Shown: positions 32,851-38,650 of the stretch, in pieces
Numbering within the stretch: position 1 is the stretch's first letter
How the letters are laid out: the number at the start of each line of letters is the position of its first letter
Virus record (IMG/VR): IMGVR_UViG_3300030450_002719
Location: 1 to 38,853 of that record
DNA: 38,853 bases
Source of the DNA: a virus
Strand: one strand, 5' to 3'
The notes under the pieces: generated by a model
What the model was told of the DNA's origin: nothing
The model's input: the letters and a program-made list of their open reading frames with translations, nothing else
Database searches by the model: none
Position numbers and translations under genes: made by a program

Positions 32851-33014
32851 ATCCTGTTAATCCGATGGAAGGAGACATGTTTATTGATCCTTCTATTGAT
32901 AAAACGTTTTACTACACAGGGGATAGATGGGTGGATATAACCAGAGCTAAGATAATACAACAGCCTGTGGGAATAACAGCGTGCCAGGGGCATCAAGAAC
33001 CGCAAGACAAATAA
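32847..33014 (+). CDS. Small beta-type protein after polymerase (55 aa)
   Basis: Start TTG 32847 overlaps the polymerase stop (TTGA) and has GGAGGGA 7 bases upstream, a good ribosome site. ATG 32865 or ATG 32877 (with AAGGAG before it) are alternatives. The sequence MEGDMFIDPSIDKTFYYTGD followed by RWVDITRAKI fits a tiny 'GD-F-D....Y.Y-G--W' unit found in several phage structural or accessory proteins. Role unknown. Confidence 0.6.
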   Translation: MNPVNPMEGDMFIDPSIDKTFYYTGDRWVDITRAKIIQQPVGITACQGHQEPQDK

Positions 33015-33016
33015 TT

Positions 33017-33193
33017 ATGGAAGAACTAAATAAGGAGATCTGTTTAGCAATGACAGCAGATCTCCAGAGGGCAGCTAATTTCTTGAAAGGAGCTAGAGAA
33101 GTAAGAGCAGGGAGCAAAAAACAAAGGCGTATATCTAGGGAAAGACAAGCAACTGCCTATAAAAGAAAAGACGATAGACCATGTACGTGGTAA
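33017..33193 (+). CDS. Small basic protein (58 aa)
   Basis: ATG 33017 is 2 bases after the previous stop. MEELNKEICLAMTADLQRAA, then NFLKGAREVRAGSKKQRRIS and RERQATAYKRKDDRPCTW: helical start and strongly basic second half (nucleic-acid binding likely by charge). No family recognised. Confidence 0.6.
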   Translation: MEELNKEICLAMTADLQRAANFLKGAREVRAGSKKQRRISRERQATAYKRKDDRPCTW

Positions 33194-33204
33194 AGTAGTA
33201 CAAC

Positions 33205-33210
33205 TACATT
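33205..33210 (+). promoter_or_regulatory. -10 (TACATT) for the ribbon-helix-helix gene
   Basis: AACTACATTTGTGTGAATG: the predicted start falls at or beside the ATG at 33218, implying a leaderless or nearly leaderless mRNA. The -35 is weak. Confidence 0.4.
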
Positions 33211-33217
33211 TGTGTGA

Positions 33218-33511
33218 ATGGCCCTTAAGCACGGAAATAAAACTTACCTCCAAATTCTCTTAGACCCTCATCGAGCTAAGTTAGTTCAAGAGAGAGCAAA
33301 GGCCCAAGAGATCCGAGCAACTGCCTGGATCAGAAATGCTGTCTACAAGGAGCTGGAGCGCGAATTACCTGCTTCAACTTATAAAGAGGCCGAAGCGAAA
33401 GACGAAGCTGTATGGCGAGAGTCAGTACGGCGAAGAGTCGAAGGCCGAACTACAAACCCTGATACACCTGATGACCCGTCTGACGAACAACCCCAGTGTT
33501 CCATGCCCTGA
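33218..33511 (+). CDS. Ribbon-helix-helix DNA-binding protein (97 aa)
   Basis: Probable transcription regulator. Residues 8-47 read NKTYLQILLDPHRAKLVQER then AKAQEIRATAWIRNAVYKEL, a beta strand followed by two helices with 'ATAWIRNAVY' as the second helix, as in CopG/Arc-type proteins common in cyanobacteria. The rest is a charged tail with RRRVEGRTTNPDTPDDPSDE. It may regulate its own near-leaderless transcript. The 3' end overlaps the zinc-ribbon gene by 41 bases in another frame. Confidence 0.75.
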   Translation: MALKHGNKTYLQILLDPHRAKLVQERAKAQEIRATAWIRNAVYKELERELPASTYKEAEAKDEAVWRESVRRRVEGRTTNPDTPDDPSDEQPQCSMP

Positions 33512-33740
33512 TTGCGGTCTATTTTGCAATCGTGTTATCTGTACTCGAAGGGAAGATACAGGTGTAATTATTAGACGAAGACACTGTATAGAGTGTGATC
33601 ACAGGTGGTACACAATGCAGTACCCGGAAGTGGCTACAAAGGATTACCCAAAGAAGAGAGGCAGAAAATCTAATAAGAAGGTTTCTGTTTACTCAAAAGT
33701 AAGTCCCGTTCCATCTCTAGGAATCCAATTCGGTTCATAG
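33471..33740 (+). CDS. NrdR-like zinc-ribbon protein (89 aa)
   Basis: The zinc ribbon matches the first domain of NrdR, the repressor of ribonucleotide reductase: PCPDCGLFCNRVICTRREDT, then GVIIRRRHCIECDHRWYTMQ, i.e. CPxC ... CxxC with 'RRRxxC..C..RWYT'. The ATP-cone that follows in NrdR is missing; instead there is a basic tail (PKKRGRKSNKKVSVYSKV). A viral stand-alone zinc ribbon could act as a DNA-binding modulator. The start is ATG 33471; the frame is open back to 33336, and an earlier start is possible. Confidence 0.72.
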   Translation: MTRLTNNPSVPCPDCGLFCNRVICTRREDTGVIIRRRHCIECDHRWYTMQYPEVATKDYPKKRGRKSNKKVSVYSKVSPVPSLGIQFGS

Positions 33741-33906
33741 CGTTTTCCAGAAGTTTGGATTGATATCGAGTTTGCTTAAGGAGACCTATACAAACACGCG
33801 CAACATGTTCCGCATCTTCATGTTTCTCTAATAGATGGGCTTCTTGCTCTATTTCTAAAGTTTCTTTGTCCGTAAACTTTACTTTTTCCCAGTCTTGAAA
33901 GTTCAT
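33670..33906 (-). CDS. Coiled-coil hypothetical protein (78 aa)
   Basis: MNFQDWEKVKFTDKETLEIE, then QEAHLLEKHEDAEHVARVCI and GLLKQTRYQSKLLENAMNRI: an extended helical, coiled-coil-like chain. It ends convergent to the zinc-ribbon gene with a 71-base overlap. Its start overlaps the previous stop (ATGA). No function recognised. Last gene of a short minus operon. Confidence 0.65.
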   Translation of the reverse strand: MNFQDWEKVKFTDKETLEIEQEAHLLEKHEDAEHVARVCIGLLKQTRYQSKLLENAMNRIGFLEMERDLLLSKQKPSY

Positions 33907-34115
33907 TTATCACTTACCAGACGACTAGGATGTTTCCTTTTTCCTCCCCATTTCCACGCTATATACCAGTCAGCATCACTCCTCAGAATTGAGGGGTCTG
34001 CTTTCTGAATAGCGTCTTGTAGTTCAGAAAGACTTCCTAACTGATGGGGATCACCGGGATCGAAGTGTTCAAAGAAATCTCTTATGTAGAGGGGGTGGGT
34101 TGGGGGTCTTTGCAT
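33903..34115 (-). CDS. Hypothetical protein (70 aa)
   Basis: MQRPPTHPLYIRDFFEHFDP, then GDPHQLGSLSELQDAIQKAD and PSILRSDADWYIAWKWGGKR. Aromatic-rich with a helical middle. It overlaps its upstream gene by 34 bases and the downstream ATG by 4. No family recognised. The codons used are like the neighbours. Confidence 0.62.
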   Translation of the reverse strand: MQRPPTHPLYIRDFFEHFDPGDPHQLGSLSELQDAIQKADPSILRSDADWYIAWKWGGKRKHPSRLVSDK

Positions 34116-34267
34116 AACTTTTCGGAATATTTAGCAGCAAGCCCTGTATAAGTCCCCGCTTGTGGATGATCAGGTTTGTCACGACCATCCTGTTTAAACC
34201 AAATGTCCATTTGCTTAACACGCCTTGCATTTTCATCACGCCAGGCTTTGTCCATTACAACGTCCAT
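34082..34267 (-). CDS. Small hypothetical protein (61 aa)
   Basis: MDVVMDKAWRDENARRVKQM, then DIWFKQDGRDKPDHPQAGTY and TGLAAKYSEKLCKDPQPTPST. The ATG overlaps the stop of the upstream membrane-type gene (TAATG). Polar, without membrane segments. Not recognised. Confidence 0.62.
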   Translation of the reverse strand: MDVVMDKAWRDENARRVKQMDIWFKQDGRDKPDHPQAGTYTGLAAKYSEKLCKDPQPTPST

Positions 34268-34422
34268 TAGGTATCAGTATCGGAAGATTTGGGCTTGAGC
34301 TTTTTAATACTATCTAAAACGAGAGCAACTATTCCGTTCTGCTTTAGGGCACTCGCTCCAATCAACTCTGAGACTAGGGCGAACGCAGCCCAGAATATAG
34401 GACTCGTTAATAGTTCATCCAT
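34267..34422 (-). CDS. Small hydrophobic protein (51 aa)
   Basis: MDELLTSPIFWAAFALVSEL, then IGASALKQNGIVALVLDSIK and a basic-polar tail KLKPKSSDTDT. Two short hydrophobic segments (residues 8-26 and 30-38) could insert in a membrane; holin-like size but no certain match. It begins a minus-strand operon of four genes joined by overlaps. Start ATG 34422; a second in-frame ATG is absent. Confidence 0.68.
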   Translation of the reverse strand: MDELLTSPIFWAAFALVSELIGASALKQNGIVALVLDSIKKLKPKSSDTDT

Positions 34423-34460
34423 AGTAAACACCAGAAGTCATCCAGACAATACTCTGGATC

Positions 34461-34488
34461 TTGCGGTTTATATCAAAAGTGCTACATT
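34461..34488 (+). promoter_or_regulatory. Promoter TTGCGG-16-TACATT
   Basis: -35 TTGCGG (34461-34466), 16 bases, TACATT (34483-34488) within GTGCTACATT. It drives the RNA below and possibly the membrane/secreted operon beginning at 34845. Confidence 0.6.
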
Positions 34489-34489
34489 T

Positions 34490-34565
34490 CGTGTGCTGCT
34501 CCCCAACGGCACACGGAACCCCTTTGATCGAGCGCGACAGGTCTTAGGGGTTTTGTTGTATTTTG
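34490..34565 (+). ncRNA. Candidate small RNA or attenuator leader
   Basis: Hairpin 1: CGTGTGC (34490-34496) with GCACACG (34509-34515). Hairpin 2: AACCCCT (34517-34523) with AGGGGTT (34546-34552), followed by TTGTTGTATTTT, terminator-like. An alternative 8-bp pairing, TCTTAGGG (34542-34549) with CCCTAAGA (34578-34585), would break hairpin 2. That fits either a terminated sRNA of about 75 nt or a regulated leader for the downstream operon. No ORF on either strand claims 34423-34639. Confidence 0.5.
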
Positions 34566-34639
34566 GCGGAGCATTGACCCTAAGAGTGGCAAGGACTCAG
34601 CTTGTCCCGCAGGACTTCGCGGTGTGCTCCTTAGATAGG

Positions 34640-34816
34640 TTACTTCCTCCAATCTCTCCTAGGAGCAGGTTGTAACTTTGCTACTTCCTTTTCTAGAGCG
34701 TTGATTCTGTGGAAGAGTTCTCGGATGTCGCGCTCACGTCTATTAGAGACGTTTGCCAACAGCATTAGAAAAGCAGAAGCGCCCGCGCCTATTATTGCGG
34801 CCCAAGTAGATTCCAT
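34640..34816 (-). CDS. Small membrane-anchored coiled-coil protein (58 aa)
   Basis: MESTWAAIIGAGASAFLMLL gives one membrane segment (residues 5-22); then NVSNRRERDIRELFHRINAL and EKEVAKLQPAPRRDWRK form a basic, coiled-coil-like cytoplasmic or periplasmic part. This layout is seen in small phage lysis accessory proteins (spanin- or holin-regulator-like), but no sequence family is recognised. Divergent from the plus holin-like gene by 28 bases. Confidence 0.68.
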   Translation of the reverse strand: MESTWAAIIGAGASAFLMLLANVSNRRERDIRELFHRINALEKEVAKLQPAPRRDWRK

Positions 34817-34844
34817 TTAGTCTTAACCTGCTTTTGTATTACTC

Positions 34845-35327
34845 ATGGAGGTTATTTTGCCAGACGAGAAACAACCTGAACCTTCAAAACCTGAAGCAAA
34901 ACCCCCTAAAAAGAAAAATGGGGTCATAAATAAACTTCAGGAAATCACTCCTGATAAAGAAGAACAGATCCAAATCATAGGTGTAGCAGTGCGTTTGGGC
35001 ATTGTTATATGGTCAGGATTCTGCCTAACTTTAGCCTATATAGATTTACCTGGATTCCCTAAACAGACCTTCGACCCGACCTTTATTGCTAGTGTTTTTA
35101 CCGGAGCTTTAAGTTCCTTTGGGTTGACAACATCAAAGAGTAAAGGTGGTGGAAACGGAGTCAGCAAGGCTGATCTTGAAAAAATGATGGCTGCTAATCA
35201 GGCTGGTGCTGGTGAACAAATCATTCGCATTCAAACTCCAATCCGTATTCAAGCTCCAGACGGTGGAGAAATTCAACAAGTCGTGCAGGCTCCACCAAAA
35301 CCTCCCGCCCCAAACACAAAAGCATGA
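34845..35327 (+). CDS. Holin-like membrane protein (160 aa)
   Basis: A charged, Pro/Lys-rich N-terminus (KPEAKPPKKKNG) is followed by two hydrophobic segments: IIGVAVRLGIVIWSGFCLTL at about residues 44-64 and FIASVFTGALSSFGL at about 80-94. A Gly-rich linker and a helical/charged part follow, then a Pro-rich end. Two-segment membrane proteins with this shape are common phage holins or membrane anchors. It starts a chain of genes overlapping by 1-4 bases with signal-peptide proteins. The family is not certain. Confidence 0.65.
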   Translation: MEVILPDEKQPEPSKPEAKPPKKKNGVINKLQEITPDKEEQIQIIGVAVRLGIVIWSGFCLTLAYIDLPGFPKQTFDPTFIASVFTGALSSFGLTTSKSKGGGNGVSKADLEKMMAANQAGAGEQIIRIQTPIRIQAPDGGEIQQVVQAPPKPPAPNTKA

Positions 35328-35848
35328 AAAAGTTACTGTTCCTATTACCGCTTGGCTTGGCGGTGGCAATGCCCGTTAATGCCGATATTCGTCACTCCAT
35401 AAAATCCAGTGCAACTATCACTTTGGATCCGGCTTATTCTTCTGCCACAAGAATAGGGTCAACATATTCGGTTTCGGGATCGAATGTGACTCCAAGTAAG
35501 ACGATTTCAGGGACAACAACCTCTGGAGCCATTGGTGGGCTGAACATTGGTTCAGTCACAGCAGGAGTGCCCGCTTTTATAGACACTGACTTCACTGTTA
35601 CCACAGCAGGATCTGCTTTTTCTGCGGTTGAATCGCTGACCCAAGGTGATGCGATCCAATCTGCCACAACTGTTAGTTCTGGTGTCGTGGGCTCACTTCC
35701 TTCTCTTGGTTCTACTGTTACAGGATCAGGCGGAGTTACAGGAGGAACGATTACTTCGCTCACTTCAGGAGTTCATACCTGTGGCGGAACTATGGGTGCT
35801 GGCTCAAGTTGCACGGCAACAAGCATCATAGAAACGCTGGTGGACTGA
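35324..35848 (+). CDS. Secreted/periplasmic protein A (174 aa)
   Basis: Signal peptide MKKLLFLLPLGLAVAMPVNA (cut after Ala20). The mature part is rich in Gly, Ser and Thr: IRHSIKSSATITLDPAYSSA, then RIGSTYSVSGSNVTPSKTIS and GTMGAGSSCTATS near the end with two cysteines. Proteins beginning 'ADIRHSIKSS....LTVD' are ones I recall from picocyanobacteria and their phages, of unknown function. A virion surface, periplasmic or adhesin-like role is possible. It overlaps the holin-like gene by 4 bases and the next peptide by one (TGATG). Confidence 0.8.
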   Translation: MKKLLFLLPLGLAVAMPVNADIRHSIKSSATITLDPAYSSATRIGSTYSVSGSNVTPSKTISGTTTSGAIGGLNIGSVTAGVPAFIDTDFTVTTAGSAFSAVESLTQGDAIQSATTVSSGVVGSLPSLGSTVTGSGGVTGGTITSLTSGVHTCGGTMGAGSSCTATSIIETLVD

Positions 35849-35925
35849 TGTTTGGGCTGACTTTCATAGTAATAATATTCATCCTCTTCCTTATTTGGAG
35901 AGGATTGTCTGATCCAAATGCATGA
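35848..35925 (+). CDS. Tiny membrane peptide (25 aa)
   Basis: ATG 35848 overlaps the stop of protein A; its TGA overlaps the ATG of protein B. The frame encodes MFGLTFIVIIFILFLIWRGL then SDPNA: a single hydrophobic span of about 15 residues. Its exact fit into the chain of overlaps argues that it is translated. It could be a small membrane regulator. Confidence 0.7.
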   Translation: MFGLTFIVIIFILFLIWRGLSDPNA

Positions 35926-36347
35926 AGAAACTATTACTGCTATTAATATTATTAATTCCAGCTAAGGCTGTAGCTGTGCCAGTGGTTCCTAACTTTTCGT
36001 CAGGAACTATGTCGGCTGTCACGCGTACAACAAGTGTGGTTACAGAAACTATATCGTCCCACGATTACAACACAGGCCATACTTACACAATGAATGGGAC
36101 AGGAGTAACAATTAATGGCAATATTTCACCTAGCCCGACAACTACTACCCAAGCAATCGATGGCACTAATTACACATGGACGGGAGCAAATCTCACAACC
36201 AAACCAACGGTAACTCTCACCACCCAAGGGAATCCCTTCCAGTTTGTAGAGAGCTATACAGGCCCAGGGCTCTCGAACATAACGAACATAACTCGAACCA
36301 CAAATATAGAAAGCGTCACAGAAACAACAAGTGTATTCTCGCAGTAA
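35922..36347 (+). CDS. Secreted/periplasmic protein B (141 aa)
   Basis: Signal peptide MKKLLLLLILLIPAKAVA, cut near residue 18. The mature chain is Thr/Ser-rich beta: VPNFSSGTMSAVTRTTSVVT, then ETISSHDYNTGHTYTMNGTG, and the end GNPFQFVESYTGPGLSNITN with TETTSVFSQ. This 'FQ-VE-Y-GPG-SN-T-I-RT--IESVT--TS-FSQ' ending is a family I recall from cyanobacteria and cyanophages, of unknown function. It contains no cysteine. The last 13 bases overlap the next gene in another frame. Confidence 0.82.
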   Translation: MKKLLLLLILLIPAKAVAVPVVPNFSSGTMSAVTRTTSVVTETISSHDYNTGHTYTMNGTGVTINGNISPSPTTTTQAIDGTNYTWTGANLTTKPTVTLTTQGNPFQFVESYTGPGLSNITNITRTTNIESVTETTSVFSQ

Positions 36348-37087
36348 TTTTATTATTACTTAGTCCAACAAAAGTATTAGCCCAAACTTCACAAACAGCC
36401 GCGCCAGTTGCGAATAGTTCAGGCAGCGTAACTAACATGGCTATTCAATCATTACAAGGTAACTTAATACAGAATCAATATGGCGGAAACATAGTCTGTC
36501 AGGGGCCTATGCTCACTTTTTCTCCTTTTTTAACAGACTCACATACGTATAGTAGTCCTAGAGAATATTGGTATGAACAACCCCAATATAATGATGCTGG
36601 TGAGATCACTCACTACACACAGAATAGGACGGGGCAGAAAGATAATATGGCTTTGAACCTCGGGTTTTCAATGACCTTTTCCGTCCCACTAGATAATTCA
36701 CTTCAAAGAAGATGTAAAGAAAGTGTCGATACTCAGATTTCTAGGCAAAAACAATTATTGCAAGATTCTCAACTTAATTGGCATATAGCGAGGTTAAAAA
36801 ACTGTGGGGAATTAAAACTTAAGGGGATAGAGTTCGCACCTTGGTCTCCCTACTTTGAGCTTTGCAAGGATGTAGTCGTGAAAGCGAAGATGGGGCAAGT
36901 CCTGCCACATCGACATCAGACTCCTGCTAAGACCATTTTACCGGAGGGAGATTCCTCTTCTCTCGATAAGCGTTGGTTCTTTTCTGGGATAAATTTGGAG
37001 TTACCACCTTTTTTCCGAGGATCTTCTGAACCCTTGTTAAAACCTGTTTCACGAGGGGTTTTACAATCCTCAGAAGAAAAGGAGTAG
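36335..37087 (+). CDS. Secreted/periplasmic protein C (about 250 aa; start unresolved)
   Basis: The frame opens with a typical signal peptide core, ILAVILLLLSPTKVLAQTSQ, preceded by basic residues (KYRKRHRNNKC). Protein body: SVTNMAIQSLQGNLIQNQYG, then GNIVCQGPMLTFSPFLTDSH, TGQKDNMALNLGFSMTFSVP, LDNSLQRRCKES and IARLKNCGELKLKGIEFAPW, followed by SPYFELCKDV. Four cysteines suggest disulfide bonds. No ATG/GTG/TTG lies just before the signal region: the frame's first ATG is 36176 inside protein B. The start could be a rare ATT at 36335 or another mechanism. I recall related proteins in picocyanobacteria. Confidence 0.72.
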   Translation: MLAVILLLLSPTKVLAQTSQTAAPVANSSGSVTNMAIQSLQGNLIQNQYGGNIVCQGPMLTFSPFLTDSHTYSSPREYWYEQPQYNDAGEITHYTQNRTGQKDNMALNLGFSMTFSVPLDNSLQRRCKESVDTQISRQKQLLQDSQLNWHIARLKNCGELKLKGIEFAPWSPYFELCKDVVVKAKMGQVLPHRHQTPAKTILPEGDSSSLDKRWFFSGINLELPPFFRGSSEPLLKPVSRGVLQSSEEKE

Positions 37088-37658
37088 CTGCTGCGCTAGC
37101 TGTTGCGACGACCGCAATCGTTCCAGTTGTAACTACCTGTGGAACGCTCGGTATTGCATCAACTATTTGCTGAGGGAATGAGACTTCTGAATATTGAGTG
37201 ACACATCTATTTCCTATTAACTGATAACCCGTTATCTCTTTTGTCCCCTTCCCGTCAGGAACCTTGGTGCCAATTTCTGCTGCATCAGGAGGCGGGCAAT
37301 CCGTGCTCTTCGGGGTGGACGGTGGTGGTTCATCTGATGCTGGTGTCTCTGGTTGTTCATATCTTTGCGGTTGCGTCTCTTCTGTAATAACCAGTTCCTC
37401 TGGCGTGTAATCCATTGCGTTGAAGCTTGGTACGCCCCCTGGACAGAGCGTGACATTGCCCTCTGGATCATTCGTAATTAGTGCATCATTCTCATAATCG
37501 CTGCGCCTTGTTTCAACGCAAGGCATCTCAATAATGGGAAACCCTATAGGTACAGAAACAGGAACTTCTGGGGCAGTCAGTATTGGGTAATTAACAATCC
37601 TCGTTTGAATCCCAGGAATGTCTATGTCTTTTATCTGAATACCTTTAATTTCACTCAA
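36927..37658 (-). CDS. Pro-rich envelope-type protein D (243 aa), antisense end
   Basis: N-terminus MSEIKGIQIKDIDIPGIQTR, then IVNYPILTAPEVPVSVPIGF, EGNVTLCPGGVPSFNAMDYT and PEELVITEETQPQRYEQPET; a Pro-rich linker (PASDEPPPSTPKSTDCPPPD) leads to a C-terminal region with a hydrophobic span TGTIAVVATASAAATPFLLR at about 178-197, then a basic end. The 'NYPI...PEV.V.VP.G.P.I..P' and 'DDPKGNVTLC....PSF..MD.TPE' features also occur in cyanophage proteins I recall. It is convergent with protein C and overlaps its last 161 bases. Probably a membrane-attached partner. Confidence 0.75.
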   Translation of the reverse strand: MSEIKGIQIKDIDIPGIQTRIVNYPILTAPEVPVSVPIGFPIIEMPCVETRRSDYENDALITNDPEGNVTLCPGGVPSFNAMDYTPEELVITEETQPQRYEQPETPASDEPPPSTPKSTDCPPPDAAEIGTKVPDGKGTKEITGYQLIGNRCVTQYSEVSFPQQIVDAIPSVPQVVTTGTIAVVATASAAATPFLLRIVKPLVKQVLTRVQKILGKKVVTPNLSQKRTNAYREKRNLPPVKWS

Positions 37659-38106
37659 CTAAAGTACCTCTAGACCTTCTTATGTCTTTTAATTCTTCGA
37701 AGTTTTTCTGCTTTGTCCCTCCGTCATATACCCACGCATAACCTTCCTCTACCATCTCCTCGTTTATTGAACGACTTGCACTACCAACGTATAACCATCC
37801 CAATAATCTGCCATATTTTCCGGTTGCTCCTTTATCCAATTCCGTTCGAATGGTTAAATCGTATCCATCATTAACTGCATCATCCAACTTATCTTCAAGC
37901 CAATAAGTTGCATCTTTACCAAGTTTCTTCTCAATAAGATTTCGAGTACGTTTTTCAGGAGTATCCACACCAGCAACTCGTACCCTCTGCTTTATTGATA
38001 AATCAAAACCTAGATCAATAGTTACATCAATCGTGTCGCCATCTACAACACGATCCACTTTACTAACTTTGTAATTCCAACAACTGACTCTGCTCGGAGG
38101 TTTCAT
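37651..38106 (-). CDS. Thermonuclease (SNase-like, 151 aa)
   Basis: Staphylococcal nuclease-like domain: DRVVDGDTIDVTIDLG with D22 and D24, RVRVAGVDTPEKRTRN with the conserved Asp and following Arg/Glu region, and KYGRLLGWLYVG with the Arg of the active site; the C-terminal YAWVYDGGTKQKN also fits. Phages use such nucleases for host DNA degradation or packaging. No signal peptide is visible, so it would act in the cell. Small overlaps with protein D (8 bases) show co-transcription. Confidence 0.9.
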   Translation of the reverse strand: MKPPSRVSCWNYKVSKVDRVVDGDTIDVTIDLGFDLSIKQRVRVAGVDTPEKRTRNLIEKKLGKDATYWLEDKLDDAVNDGYDLTIRTELDKGATGKYGRLLGWLYVGSASRSINEEMVEEGYAWVYDGGTKQKNFEELKDIRRSRGTLVE

Positions 38107-38114
38107 GACTTCTG

Positions 38115-38354
38115 TTAAAAGGGAGATCTTAGTGACTTTTGTGTTGCTGATCCAGGGCTTTTGGTTGGCAATGCTGGCCCAGTTAGTCCGCCTGGAATCG
38201 GGACATTTTGCATTACAGATTCAATAACCTGCTGTTTAACTTTCTCTTGGTTCTCTTCATTGGTTAACCATAAATAACCAAAAACCGTTCCTCCCGTTAA
38301 TGCAGCCACCAGTAAAAAGGAGACTACACTTATAGTGTTAATGATTTTTTGCAT
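38115..38354 (-). CDS. Small membrane protein with Gly/Pro end (79 aa)
   Basis: MQKIINTISVVSFLLVAALT and GGTVFGYLWLTNEENQEKVK: one membrane span at residues about 5-28, then a short acidic/basic helix (QQVIESVMQNVPIP) and a Gly/Pro/Ser-rich end. Proteins beginning 'MKKIINTISVVSF' are frequent in picocyanobacterial phages; function unknown. Its ATG shares bases with the opposite-strand gene at 38353. Confidence 0.72.
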   Translation of the reverse strand: MQKIINTISVVSFLLVAALTGGTVFGYLWLTNEENQEKVKQQVIESVMQNVPIPGGLTGPALPTKSPGSATQKSLRSPF

Positions 38355-38508
38355 GGAAAATGTGTGGCGAGATGCCTTTTTAAAAGCACTAACACCAACA
38401 ATCGTAATCGTATTTACAGGACTTGTCGCTTTACTACCTTTATATGTAGTTAGTCAGTCGTCCCTACCGCGCAAGACTCCGACTCTTCCTGCTCGGCTTC
38501 TGAAATAA
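38353..38508 (+). CDS. Small membrane protein (51 aa), divergent
   Basis: ATG 38353 on the plus strand, overlapping the start codon of the minus gene in CATG. MENVWRDAFLKALTPTIVIV, then FTGLVALLPLYVVSQSSLPR and KTPTLPARLLK: one membrane span (residues 13-34) after a helical start and a basic tail. This looks coding by sequence (many phages of this type have a similar short protein), although the start arrangement leaves no leader if both are used. It overlaps the end of the coiled-coil gene by 59 bases. Confidence 0.6.
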   Translation: MENVWRDAFLKALTPTIVIVFTGLVALLPLYVVSQSSLPRKTPTLPARLLK

Positions 38509-38650
38509 TCTTCTCAGCGAACTTAATTGCGCCATTTAGTTCTGCATATTCTTGCTTACACCGATCAATAACCTTATTTGCTTGATTGAACGTGTCTTGT
38601 ATCTGTTCTCTACGCTCTAACAAAGAAGCAAGTTCTGTTTCAACAGTCAT
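38450..38650 (-). CDS. Small coiled-coil protein (66 aa)
   Basis: MTVETELASLLERREQIQDT, then FNQANKVIDRCKQEYAELNG and AIKFAEKIISEAEQEESESC: an almost continuous helix with heptad-like spacing, soluble. Its start overlaps the stop of the oxygenase gene (TAATG), so it is coupled to it. Function unknown. Confidence 0.72.
   Translation of the reverse strand: MTVETELASLLERREQIQDTFNQANKVIDRCKQEYAELNGAIKFAEKIISEAEQEESESCAVGTTD

Noticed and set aside
34289-34675. Plus frame of 128 residues across 34.3-34.7 kb
   Set aside because: It runs antisense through the 51-residue membrane gene, the promoter and the hairpin region; its sequence is not protein-like.
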